Shown here one piece after another: positions 6,768 to 13,321 of a stretch of DNA of 13,321 nt (position 1 is its first letter; each line of letters opens with the position of its first letter). Made by a program: the position numbers and the translations under genes. The DNA lies in contig JARJFC010000076.1 of assembly GCA_029310945.1 (NCBI GenBank), positions 1-13,321 of the forward strand, in the 5' to 3' direction. Source of the stretch: Leptospira sp. 96542 (GTDB taxonomy: Bacteria; Spirochaetota; Leptospiria; Leptospirales; Leptospiraceae). The notes beneath the pieces are model-generated. The model worked only from the letters and a program-made list of their open reading frames with translations, had not been told where the DNA came from and did no database searches.

Positions 6768-7638
6768 GTTGCATCCGTGCGAGGAAGCGCCGTACCAGCC
6801 AACCAAGTGCCCAAGCCATGGGTTTGCTGCGTGGGCGTTCTATCCGCATCGTCCACGGGTTGAAGAAGTAGCCGCGACAATCCGCGAGGGGTTTGCGCCC
6901 CAGGATCAGCTTGATTGCTTCGAAACTCATCAGGTTCCCAGTGGTGATGACCATGGGCGCAAAGGACATACGCTTGCGCTTCCCTGTCAGCAGATCCCGT
7001 GCAATGTCCATCTCGATATGCCGTGCAGAACTGGAGTGGACCATCACGTACTCAATTTCCCGGCCTACGCATTGCGTACGTTCGGTGTCCGTGAGTCGGG
7101 TGTCCTGCCGGTCCGCGCTCGGGAAGCGCAGTCGCTCCTCGGGCCTGGGGTCTTGCGGCCTGACGACGACCACGGACGGCAGAGGCGAGGTGTACGCGTC
7201 GATGACAGTGGCGCCGTGCTCGCGGGCTTTGCGATAGAGCACGATGCCGGCTGCCACGTCGTCCATGCCATTGACGACGATCTTGTAGCGGGTCAGCAAG
7301 TCGTCCAACTGATCGACCCATTCCTGCCCCAGAGGTTCGATGGTCAGTTCAGGATTGATTTCTTTCAGATTCGCAACGGTAGCCTCCAGCTTTCCTTTTC
7401 CGACCGTGTGCATGTTCGCGAAAACCTGCCGGTTCATGTTGGACACCTCGAACGTGTCGAAGTCAGCCACGGCCACGGCACCGACACCGGCCCGCACCAG
7501 GGACTGAAGGCATGCACCGCCCATGCCGCCCGCACCGCACACGAAGACCCGCGATTTTTTGAGTTCCTGCTGTTGGTGCTCGGTCACGAAACCGATGTTG
7601 CGTTGTGTGAATTCTGCGTAACTGAAGCTTGCATTCAT
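6760..7638 (-). CDS. E1-like (ThiF/MoeB family) adenylyltransferase
   Basis: The product is 292 residues. The nucleotide-binding Rossmann motif GAGGMG is at 35-40, followed by DFDTFEVSNMNRQ (59-71), the E1 block in which Asp and Arg bind ATP and Mg. A Lys in VGKGK (81/83) and the Asp pair in GMDD (126-127) complete the adenylation site. These enzymes activate a carboxylate, often the C-terminus of a small sulphur carrier or ubiquitin-like protein or peptide, as acyl-AMP. No CxxC zinc pairs are present; Cys190 in RTQCVG is a possible nucleophile. The last 19 residues (AWALGWLVRRFLARMQRG) form a basic, hydrophobic helix that may touch the membrane. Start ATG 7638 overlaps the upstream TGA as ATGA. 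No ubiquitin-like, E2 or JAB gene is adjacent, so the substrate is unknown. Confidence 0.85.
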   Translation of the reverse strand: MNASFSYAEFTQRNIGFVTEHQQQELKKSRVFVCGAGGMGGACLQSLVRAGVGAVAVADFDTFEVSNMNRQVFANMHTVGKGKLEATVANLKEINPELTIEPLGQEWVDQLDDLLTRYKIVVNGMDDVAAGIVLYRKAREHGATVIDAYTSPLPSVVVVRPQDPRPEERLRFPSADRQDTRLTDTERTQCVGREIEYVMVHSSSARHIEMDIARDLLTGKRKRMSFAPMVITTGNLMSFEAIKLILGRKPLADCRGYFFNPWTMRIERPRSKPMAWALGWLVRRFLARMQRG

Positions 7639-8603
7639 TTTGTTTTTCCATGCTGGGGTGACCGTGGTCGGAGTTCGCCCATGGCCTGTGATGGTGTCAA
7701 CCAGTGCAGGAGAGGGAGTACGCCATACCCCAGCGACAGGAAGAGCAGGCGATACACGAGTGCTGGCAGAGACTTGCGCGGAACCTGCTCAAGGAGAAAG
7801 CGCCGTGCACTGTTCAGATCCAGGCGTGCAATCTGCAGGAAGTCATCGCCTCTGTTGTAGTCCAGTTCGGTCCGGCAAAGCGTATTTGCGCGCTCGTCAC
7901 GGTGCTTGGGGGCTTGGTCCCACGTCTTCATCAGGTTGTCTGAACCGCCTGTGTAGGCATTGGTGATCACGAACCGCTGCTCGTCAAATTCGGCTTCGGG
8001 TCCCACGCCAAACACATGGCGCTGTTGCTGCATGATCTGTCGCGCGACGCTCAAATGGTCATAACTGCGGCGCGATTCAGCAAAGGGATTGGGGTAGGCA
8101 CTCGGAAAGGCTTCCGCGACCTTGCCAATAATGGACGGAACCTGGGTGACGTTGCTCAACCACAATGGGCGCATGCCCCTGCGAACGAACAGCAGAACGC
8201 AAGTAAGACCATAAAGAACCCAGGAGAGGCCTTGAGTCCGGTACTGTGGATCCACCATCACCAAGCCGAGATGAACGGCTTCGACGGGCTGACCTCGCAG
8301 TTCAAGCGGCATCAGCGATAGAGCGTTGAAGGCAACCGGGTGACCGCTCTTTTTGTCGTAGAGGATCGTGACAATGGCCTGGCGAAGCCGTTCAGGATCA
8401 CCCGACATGACGCCATAGTCGAGGCTTTTATCAAGACTGCGAGAGACCACTGAGCGCATGTCGCTCAGCAGAGCTTCGATGTCGGCTTGTGGCATCCATC
8501 GACCTGGACATTCGACGACTCGGATGGTCACTTGCGCACTGCCTGGCCATCTCAGGTCGAGGAATCGTAGTTTCCTGCGTGCTCTTTCGAACAGCTCGAT
8601 CAA
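7635..8603 (-). CDS. GNAT-fold acyltransferase, first gene of the operon
   Basis: The product is 322 residues from a TTG start. GNAT motif A is seen as HLGLVMVDPQYRTQGLSW (about 111-128), with V-x-x-x-(R/Q)-x-x-G holding the CoA pyrophosphate, preceded by the strand PVAFNALSLMPLEL. The long C-terminal half is not a standard GNAT and ends in a hydrophobic segment, ALVYRLLFLSLGYGVLPLL, that could dip into the membrane. TTG 8603 is preferred because AAGGGAG (8611-8617) sits 7 bases upstream, whereas an in-frame GTG at 8639 lacks any RBS. The acyl donor and acceptor are unknown. It is coupled by ATGA to the E1-like gene, so acylation and carboxylate activation are likely steps of the same pathway. 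Confidence 0.75.
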   Translation of the reverse strand: MIELFERARRKLRFLDLRWPGSAQVTIRVVECPGRWMPQADIEALLSDMRSVVSRSLDKSLDYGVMSGDPERLRQAIVTILYDKKSGHPVAFNALSLMPLELRGQPVEAVHLGLVMVDPQYRTQGLSWVLYGLTCVLLFVRRGMRPLWLSNVTQVPSIIGKVAEAFPSAYPNPFAESRRSYDHLSVARQIMQQQRHVFGVGPEAEFDEQRFVITNAYTGGSDNLMKTWDQAPKHRDERANTLCRTELDYNRGDDFLQIARLDLNSARRFLLEQVPRKSLPALVYRLLFLSLGYGVLPLLHWLTPSQAMGELRPRSPQHGKTK

Positions 8604-8610
8604 TCTGAAT

Positions 8611-8617
8611 CTCCCTT
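8611..8617 (-). promoter_or_regulatory. Ribosome binding site AAGGGAG deciding a TTG start
   Basis: AAGGGAG on the minus strand lies 7 bases before TTG 8603. The alternative GTG 8639 is preceded by a T-rich stretch with no Shine-Dalgarno, so this site fixes the start of the first operon gene. Confidence 0.6.
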
Positions 8618-8639
8618 GTGCTCCGGGAATTCTAGACAC

Positions 8640-8841
8640 AAAAATTCTGTGCGATACATTGAGCCATCAGCGCGAGGCATGACCGATCTGTGCCGATCCG
8701 GCATTTGGATGGATTGCCTAGAAACTGCTGTCAATGCTCGCTTCGCAGCGGGACGGTCTTTTACTTCCTAAAACTCGGCGCTCAAAAGCTGACGGCGGCT
8801 TGTTGGCCAGACCTTGCGTGATCCGCTGCAATGCCTGCTGC
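8640..8841. other. Intergenic region between the helicase gene and the five-gene operon
   Basis: About 200 bases without a supported gene. A consensus TTGACA is present on the minus strand (8729-8734), but no -10 box lies at 16-18 bases, so the operon promoter is not located with confidence. I see no strong terminator for the helicase gene here, and read-through into the operon cannot be excluded. Confidence 0.4.
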
Positions 8842-11800
8842 TTACGCGCCTTCAAGCATCTTCCAGACACGGAAGTAGTCGCTTCCACGTTGTGTACCTA
8901 ACGACTTCCTCCAAAGCTCTTCACCCTTGCTTTCAAGAAGTCGCCGAAGCACAAAGGGGGTTGCCGGTTCACTCAGCTCCTTCGAGAGCGCAATTGCCGC
9001 ATTTCTTGGAACGCCTGCGGATCGAAGTGCGATCTGCTCTCCAGTTCGAACGCCGTATAGGACCATCGAAGGGATGTTGACGACTTCTTGTTTGGCGTGC
9101 GGCGGCAGCTCATTCAACTTGTCGCCAAACTTCATAGACAGCACCGACGAAAGTCCCCACGCTGAGCTCATCGAGAGTCGCTTGAACCCGCGCACACATC
9201 TGGTCAATGAATCCTCGTCGTCAGAGTCTGAGGAGAAGTAGCGCTTGGCAAGATCTTCCAGGGAATGCCCGTGGACCCAGTCTGCGAGCATCTCCGCGAT
9301 GCGACTTCCGTCCATACCCCTCGTGACCTCAAGTTCATCGCGAATCTCTGGAATATGAAGGAGTACACCCATGACATCCTTGAGCGCGGGACCCCTGTTG
9401 GAGAAGAGCGCTGTTGGGTCCAGTAGGTCATCCAAGCTACCCAGTTCGCCAAGTCTCCCTAACGCACCGCGAACGCTCTCAAAGGAAAATCCTGTCGCAT
9501 CAACGAGCGCCACAGAACCCATGTCTGTGGCGATATGTTGAGCGTACTGGCGTGTCTTCGCGAGCAGTTCGCGTGCCAACGGAAGGTTTGAGTCCCTGAG
9601 GGACTGATAGCCAAAGCTACCTCGAAGCACCAGTTCAACCTGGTCAGAAAACCGAGCGACTCCAACCTGACGCAGCGTATGAGCAATGAACTGGCCGAAT
9701 GCAGACCATTCTTTTCTATAAACCAGCGACGATAGTCCCTGGTCGACGCCGAGCTCGCCTAAATCCGCCACCATGCCAACGAGCTTAGACACTAGGTCCG
9801 TCATCGACCGTTTAAGAAAGTCCTCGCACTTAATCTGGCTTTCAGGATTACTGGCTGCTAGCGCCACAACGCCGACCGCGTCCTGGTCTACACGCCCCAC
9901 TCGTCCGGCAATGTTCCAGAAATCGGAGTACGACATGAGCTGCCCGTACCCGCCCACCGGATGAATTGAGGAAATGACGAGATTAGCTATTGGAAAATTT
10001 ACGCCTTGGGCGAGGGTCGTAGTCGCGCAAAGAGCGTGAAGCTTCCTGCTTTCGAAGAGCCACTCGATTACCTGCGCTAGCTCTTCTGGAAGACCTGCAT
10101 GGTGAACGCCAACCCCCTTACGAAGTAGCTGCGGCAATAGAGCAGTCGAACCGAGTTCATACTCAGCAAATCGAGCAACTGCATCGCGTTCAACCTCTCC
10201 TTCCAGTGGGGGCCAATCAGCGTTGGCCAAGAGACAGGCGGCCGTCCATGTCTCGTTGACCGTGCGACACAGCATTACCGTCGGCCCACGCTTTGACAGA
10301 ACCTGCGCTGCAGCGACAGAAAGTTTTCCTGCTGACTGGTGGACCTTCGCTACAGTGAGGCCGAGCTTCGGATCGACTCCGTCAAGCCTCAGTTGCTCGT
10401 CCAAGTGCAGAGTAGCCTTTGACGTATGAGCTGGCTTGAAGAAAACATGATCGACCCTCTGACCGCGGATGGCACCTTCGCGGGACGGAGGAATTGCTAT
10501 TCCAACTATCCGGTCATTTGGCACCCAGTGAGCCTCAACCGAATAGTCCTTATTGCTCCCCTTATCAAGCCACTCAGCAATCCGCTTGGCATTGTTGATG
10601 AATGGTGTAAGAAGTAAGAATCGAGACGCAGGATGCTCTCGATTGATGACGGCGAGCAGGAGTTCTAGCTTGATGGAGCGTTCGTCCTGAGCGCCTAAGT
10701 TGTGAGCTTCGTCAACAACTACTAATGCTAGCCGGCCGAGCTGCTTGCACAGCTCTTCGCGTCGAATCAGAAGATCAAGCTTTTCTGGTGTGCAGACGAA
10801 AACATCTACGGGAGGCCCATCAGTCGCCAAAGTCTTTGGGGCGAGAGCCGAAAGCTCAACAGAATCGAACTCAAGAGCAGGCGACAGACGCTCAACACGT
10901 CTCTCTAATGGTGCGAAGTCGCGACGCAACCTGTTTGTTATCTGATTCACCAGAGCACGAGTTGGCGCTACGTATGCCACCCAACCGCGCTCGGTACCGA
11001 GGTCGTTAAGACTCTGAAGGATGTTGAACTGCGCAAGGAGCGTCTTGCCGCTTGAAGTTGGGAAGTTAACCACCACCGATCTATGGACGTTTGACGACAA
11101 CCCTTCCTCAAGGAGTGCCTTACGCTGAGGCGGAAGCAACTGGAAAAGCGGGTTTGCCGGGCGAGAAATGAGTGACTCCGCAAAACGGCGTGTCAATGAA
11201 TTCGCACTCTTCGTAGCAGCGCGAATTGAACTCTTGGCCAGCGTATGAGCAGTCGGTTGGAGCAGGAACGCGACGTCGGCGTTCAGGGGGAGCATGCCCT
11301 GGTCCCAAGCACTCATTACCCGCTCAAAGAACATGTCCAGTTGGGACTCAATGTCTCCAGCTCCGTCAGCCAGTCCCCTAACAAGGTACTCGGCCAATCT
11401 CTCAGCGGCAGTTCCGAGGAAGTACAGGCCCATGAGTTCTAACGCCGCTCCGCGCGATGCGATAGCGTCATCGAGATCCATGAAGAAGGGCCGTTCAAAC
11501 TCCTTTTGCTGGGTGCGGACCTCGACGAGCAAACGCTTTGCGCGTTCGACATCCGCAGTAGAGCCGAGGCGCAGTAGTCCCAGCCAAGCACCCCACACTG
11601 AAACACGGGTGAATTCCAACCAATTCACCGGAGAGCCTGGAACCGGCTCCTTGGCGCTCGCCAGCACTTTTCTAGCTTCGGGCTGCAAGTCTGCCAGGAC
11701 GGCCAGGCACCCTATCCGGACCTGCCATGCCAGCTGGGTCGTACTGTCTACCTCGCTCAAGTCGAACTCACGCAAGAGTGCAAAAGCAACTTTCGCCGTC

Positions 11801-11988
11801 TCACGCTGCTCGTGGGTAAGCTCTGCGCGTCCCTCCAGTGCGTCCCAGGTAAGCAGCTCCGCAACTAGTGTTGCATATTGGTCGATAGGTGCTGAACTGC
11901 CATCCGTCCCGATGGACGACAGAACGCGGCGCTGCATGGCCTGTTGAAAAGCCTGCTCAACTGATGGAAAGGAGGACTGAGCGGTCAT
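8842..11988 (-). CDS. hamB: Ski2-like SF2 helicase, HamB-like subunit of a Hachiman-type defence system
   Basis: The product is 1048 residues from ATG 11988. After an alpha-helical N-terminal region of about 290 residues come the SF2 helicase motifs: Q-motif-like LLPPQRKAL, Walker A PTSSGKT (310-316), Ia PTRALVNQ (342-349), Walker B DEAH (426-429), GVHHAGLP (627-634), motif V TTTLAQGVNFP (656-666) and motif VI IAGRVGRVD (693-701). The HHAGL and QGVNFP signatures place it in the Ski2/Hel308-like group. A long C-terminal region lacks recognisable motifs. Following an 8-base gap after a PD-(D/E)xK nuclease gene, it fits HamB of Hachiman, a helicase that senses damaged or phage DNA and releases the HamA nuclease. 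GTG 12000 (overlapping the upstream stop) is an alternative start. GC is visibly lower than in the genes to its left. Confidence 0.75.
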   Translation of the reverse strand: MTAQSSFPSVEQAFQQAMQRRVLSSIGTDGSSAPIDQYATLVAELLTWDALEGRAELTHEQRETAKVAFALLREFDLSEVDSTTQLAWQVRIGCLAVLADLQPEARKVLASAKEPVPGSPVNWLEFTRVSVWGAWLGLLRLGSTADVERAKRLLVEVRTQQKEFERPFFMDLDDAIASRGAALELMGLYFLGTAAERLAEYLVRGLADGAGDIESQLDMFFERVMSAWDQGMLPLNADVAFLLQPTAHTLAKSSIRAATKSANSLTRRFAESLISRPANPLFQLLPPQRKALLEEGLSSNVHRSVVVNFPTSSGKTLLAQFNILQSLNDLGTERGWVAYVAPTRALVNQITNRLRRDFAPLERRVERLSPALEFDSVELSALAPKTLATDGPPVDVFVCTPEKLDLLIRREELCKQLGRLALVVVDEAHNLGAQDERSIKLELLLAVINREHPASRFLLLTPFINNAKRIAEWLDKGSNKDYSVEAHWVPNDRIVGIAIPPSREGAIRGQRVDHVFFKPAHTSKATLHLDEQLRLDGVDPKLGLTVAKVHQSAGKLSVAAAQVLSKRGPTVMLCRTVNETWTAACLLANADWPPLEGEVERDAVARFAEYELGSTALLPQLLRKGVGVHHAGLPEELAQVIEWLFESRKLHALCATTTLAQGVNFPIANLVISSIHPVGGYGQLMSYSDFWNIAGRVGRVDQDAVGVVALAASNPESQIKCEDFLKRSMTDLVSKLVGMVADLGELGVDQGLSSLVYRKEWSAFGQFIAHTLRQVGVARFSDQVELVLRGSFGYQSLRDSNLPLARELLAKTRQYAQHIATDMGSVALVDATGFSFESVRGALGRLGELGSLDDLLDPTALFSNRGPALKDVMGVLLHIPEIRDELEVTRGMDGSRIAEMLADWVHGHSLEDLAKRYFSSDSDDEDSLTRCVRGFKRLSMSSAWGLSSVLSMKFGDKLNELPPHAKQEVVNIPSMVLYGVRTGEQIALRSAGVPRNAAIALSKELSEPATPFVLRRLLESKGEELWRKSLGTQRGSDYFRVWKMLEGA

Positions 11989-11996
11989 GACCTTAC

Positions 11997-12782
11997 TCAC
12001 GCGGCTTTGCAATGCTGAGCCCAACCGGACATCGGAATGCACGTGTGCAGGGCATAGAGCGTGCAGGTCTGGCCCTGCGAAATCACGCCATCCAAGTGCT
12101 TTGCCGCAGCTTCGACGTCCTTCGAATCTGGCGTCGTGTCGCGCACCAGCACTCCAACGAGGGCGTACTTCTCTTTGGCAAGCGAAGCCAGAGCCGACTT
12201 GAACAACGAAGGCAAATCACCTTTGGTACTTCTGTTGCGAAGGTAGTACAGCAGTTGGCGGCGAATGTCAGTGCTGGTGACAAGCCTTGTTAGCTGGGCA
12301 ACCATGCCAGAACCGCTGCTCGCCATCACAGATGGCGGATTCGCCGCGTCAGTCGATGTCTTGATTTCACCGAACAGGAACATCGCCCCTTCAGCTCCGT
12401 CCGGCAAATAGCCAGCAACATCTGCCCCGGGCAGGCTTCCCTTAGGTGTTCGGAGGTCGCGGCGGCGATTCGCCGGGAGTCGGGCGCCAATCCGCTCAAT
12501 GAGGAACAAATCGGCCACGCTTTCGCCGATGTCCCAGTAATGCGCATCGGGCGTTGGAAGGGCGATGTATTCCACGAGATTACTGATGTCAAAGTTCTCT
12601 GACTTCAGAGCCAGCATGTCGTCTTTCAGACCGTCGATCATGGGCTGGTCGTAAACCCGCTTTGCGACGTCATGCTTCAGCCATTCTTCGCATGCGACTT
12701 GGTCAGTTGCGGAATAGGCTTCACATGTGACTTGCCCGTGCTTCCATTCGTAAGACTTTGCCGCTGCAAATGGCGTCTCCAT
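11997..12782 (-). CDS. hamA: PD-(D/E)xK nuclease, HamA-like (DUF1837-type) subunit
   Basis: The product is 261 residues. A helix bearing Glu87 (DIGESVADLFLIERIG) precedes RRRDLRTPKGSLPGADVAGYL with Asp121 and the strand FLFGEIKTS with Glu139 and Lys141. E-D-ExK in this spacing is the active site of PD-(D/E)xK nucleases, and the arrangement recalls the DUF1837 domain of HamA (Hachiman) and similar helicase-coupled effectors. The C-terminal part (ALVGVLVRD, then TLYALHTCIPMSGW) is unassigned. ATG 12782 has AGG about 6 bases upstream. The gene precedes the helicase on the same strand, matching hamA-hamB order. By analogy it would be an autoinhibited DNase held by HamB and freed during infection; AbpA-type proteins of AbpAB are a close alternative. 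Confidence 0.68.
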   Translation of the reverse strand: METPFAAAKSYEWKHGQVTCEAYSATDQVACEEWLKHDVAKRVYDQPMIDGLKDDMLALKSENFDISNLVEYIALPTPDAHYWDIGESVADLFLIERIGARLPANRRRDLRTPKGSLPGADVAGYLPDGAEGAMFLFGEIKTSTDAANPPSVMASSGSGMVAQLTRLVTSTDIRRQLLYYLRNRSTKGDLPSLFKSALASLAKEKYALVGVLVRDTTPDSKDVEAAAKHLDGVISQGQTCTLYALHTCIPMSGWAQHCKAA

Positions 12783-12812
12783 GATCGCCTACCCCCTGAT
12801 TTTTATGGGTGG

Positions 12813-12818
12813 ATCATA
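12813..12818 (-). promoter_or_regulatory. Possible -10 box (TATGAT) of the nuclease-helicase operon
   Basis: TATGAT on the minus strand lies about 30 bases upstream of the hamA-like ATG, a sensible distance. No good -35 is seen at 17 bases (CAAGTC), so the promoter would be weak or activator-dependent. Confidence 0.35.
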
Positions 12819-12915
12819 CGATACGGCTGACCGCCGACTTGCCAGGGCTATCTGCTTTTGAACCAGGCACCTTTGGCAAGGTGCAGCACTGGCCCGAGGA
12901 AGTGAGGCTAGCGTT

Positions 12916-12953
12916 GCGCATTGGAGATGCGCGTACGCGATCCGTCTATCGCG
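12916..12953. repeat. Two adjacent perfect stem-loops
   Basis: GCGCAT-tggag-ATGCGC (12916-12932) is followed three bases later by CGCGAT-ccgtct-ATCGCG (12936-12953). Each has perfect 6-bp arms. Two perfect GC-rich stems side by side are more than background but have no T-tract, so they are not plain terminators. Confidence 0.5.
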
Positions 12954-13106
12954 ACGATGGGAGAGGTCGTGCGCGGGGCGCCTCGCCCGGTGGTGCTCGG
13001 CTAGGCAGAGCCTCCGCCGCTGACGCTAACGCGCACTGGCATAACGTAAGCGGCCATTGGTGAACTTCCGCAATCAGCCTTCACCGGACATCAATCCAAG
13101 CAATCA

Positions 13107-13124
13107 CTTCGGACGTTACCGAAG
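13107..13124. repeat. Inverted repeat CTTCGG-acgtta-CCGAAG
   Basis: Perfect 6-bp arms around a 6-base centre, embedded in a wider imperfect symmetry (AATC at 13102-13105 against GATT further right). It lies between the hairpin cluster and the truncated gene at the right edge. Role unknown. Confidence 0.4.
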
Positions 13125-13219
13125 GCCGATTGCGTACGGTGCTGGGGTGATTCATTGGTTTGCCGCGTGGAAGCAATTCCGTTCCGCTTTGAACCGTCGC
13201 CGTGCGCCTGCGCGCCGGA

Positions 13220-13321
13220 AGACGCACTTTCCACCTGCACCGCCAGACCCTCCAGCGCCCAGGACGGATTGAACAGGTTCGGAATGAAAAACGGCATGTT
13301 GCCGAAAATGGTCTGCCCCAC
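13220..13321 (-). pseudogene. Truncated peptidase-like gene entering from the right edge
   Basis: The minus-strand frame open at the right edge reads GNMPFFIPNLFNPSWALEG followed by LAVQVESAS. PNLxxPxWxxEGLAV is the pattern that carries the last metal ligand (Glu) in peptidase-MA-like metallopeptidases, some of which are joined to WD40-like beta-propellers. In such proteins a conserved (Y/F)-E-S continuation would follow, but here similarity ends after about 34 residues in an Ser/Gly/Asn-rich stretch, and the frame closes at 13091. The gene start lies outside the window, so this is its truncated internal segment. Family assignment is tentative. Confidence 0.45.

Larger units (their letters stand above)
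12783..13219. other. Non-coding, hairpin-rich stretch right of the defence module
   Basis: No reading frame here shows a recognisable domain, RBS or consistent coding pattern on either strand. The stretch contains several perfect short inverted repeats (12916-12932, 12936-12953, 12976-12988, 13107-13124) and three variants of a C-A-(T/C)-T-G-G motif. It may be a decayed mobile element, a recombination region or a structured RNA; nothing in it can be named. Confidence 0.4.

Noticed and set aside
6760..7638. E1-like gene as part of a CBASS type II or bacterial ubiquitin-like (Bil) defence system
   Set aside because: No nucleotidyltransferase/cyclase, E2-like, JAB peptidase or ubiquitin-like gene lies near it. 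The neighbours are acyltransferases and a nitroreductase.
6769..7860. Long plus-strand frame of 363 codons opposite the E1-like gene
   Set aside because: The minus-strand frame has the full E1 motif set, while this frame is His/Arg-rich without domain signatures.
8618..8639. TCTAGA followed by ATTCCCGG, resembling adjoining cloning sites
   Set aside because: The match is partial, the sequence is continuous with natural operon sequence, and no vector-like sequence surrounds it.
8640..8841. Rho-independent terminator after the helicase gene
   Set aside because: Only short 4-bp stems without a T-tract were found.
12809..13063. Possible 84-residue plus-strand gene starting at a GTG
   Set aside because: No RBS, no recognisable domain, Arg/Gly/Ala-rich composition typical of frames through GC-rich non-coding DNA, and it lies over several hairpins.
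1..13321. CRISPR array, tRNA or rRNA gene, or intact insertion sequence
   Set aside because: No regularly spaced repeats, no cloverleaf-like or rRNA sequence, and no transposase motifs were seen.

Overview
The window (about 13.3 kb, moderately high GC) looks like an accessory region of a proteobacterial chromosome. Gene style, TTG/GTG starts and the debris at the left edge (LysR tail, amidohydrolase, ankyrin protein, metallophosphoesterase) fit Burkholderiales, perhaps Comamonadaceae. That placement is inferred from protein style only. Both edges consist of broken genes, as expected of a rearrangement-prone island.

Layout. 1-1000: gene remnants (amidohydrolase fragment on minus, LysR tail on plus, metallophosphoesterase tail with an in-frame stop on plus) around one intact small ankyrin-repeat gene. 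1018-1637: a higBA-type toxin-antitoxin operon on the minus strand, with a clear sigma70 promoter that overlaps a palindromic operator and seems to give a leaderless toxin mRNA. 1780-3411: a plus-strand diheme c-type cytochrome lipoprotein of the MauG/RoxA-like class. 3408-8603: a compact five-gene minus-strand operon, read in the order GNAT acyltransferase, E1/ThiF-like adenylyltransferase, polytopic membrane protein, second (double-GNAT) acyltransferase, Acg-like nitroreductase. Every junction overlaps. The last gene converges on the cytochrome and shares a CTAG stop with it. 8842-12782: a two-gene nuclease-helicase defence module on the minus strand resembling Hachiman (HamA PD-(D/E)xK nuclease, HamB Ski2-like SF2 helicase), with visibly lower GC in the helicase. 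12783-13321: a mostly non-coding, hairpin-rich stretch ending in a truncated peptidase-like gene that enters from the right edge.

The most interesting part is the five-gene E1/acyltransferase/nitroreductase operon with its facing cytochrome. Its chemistry (carboxylate adenylation, two acyl transfers, flavin oxidation or reduction, and a membrane component with hydrophobic or amphipathic tails on the partner enzymes) suggests a membrane-associated pathway making or modifying a small molecule or lipid. I do not recognise it as a named system. The nuclease-helicase pair is a probable anti-phage system of known type, and higBA is a conventional addiction module.
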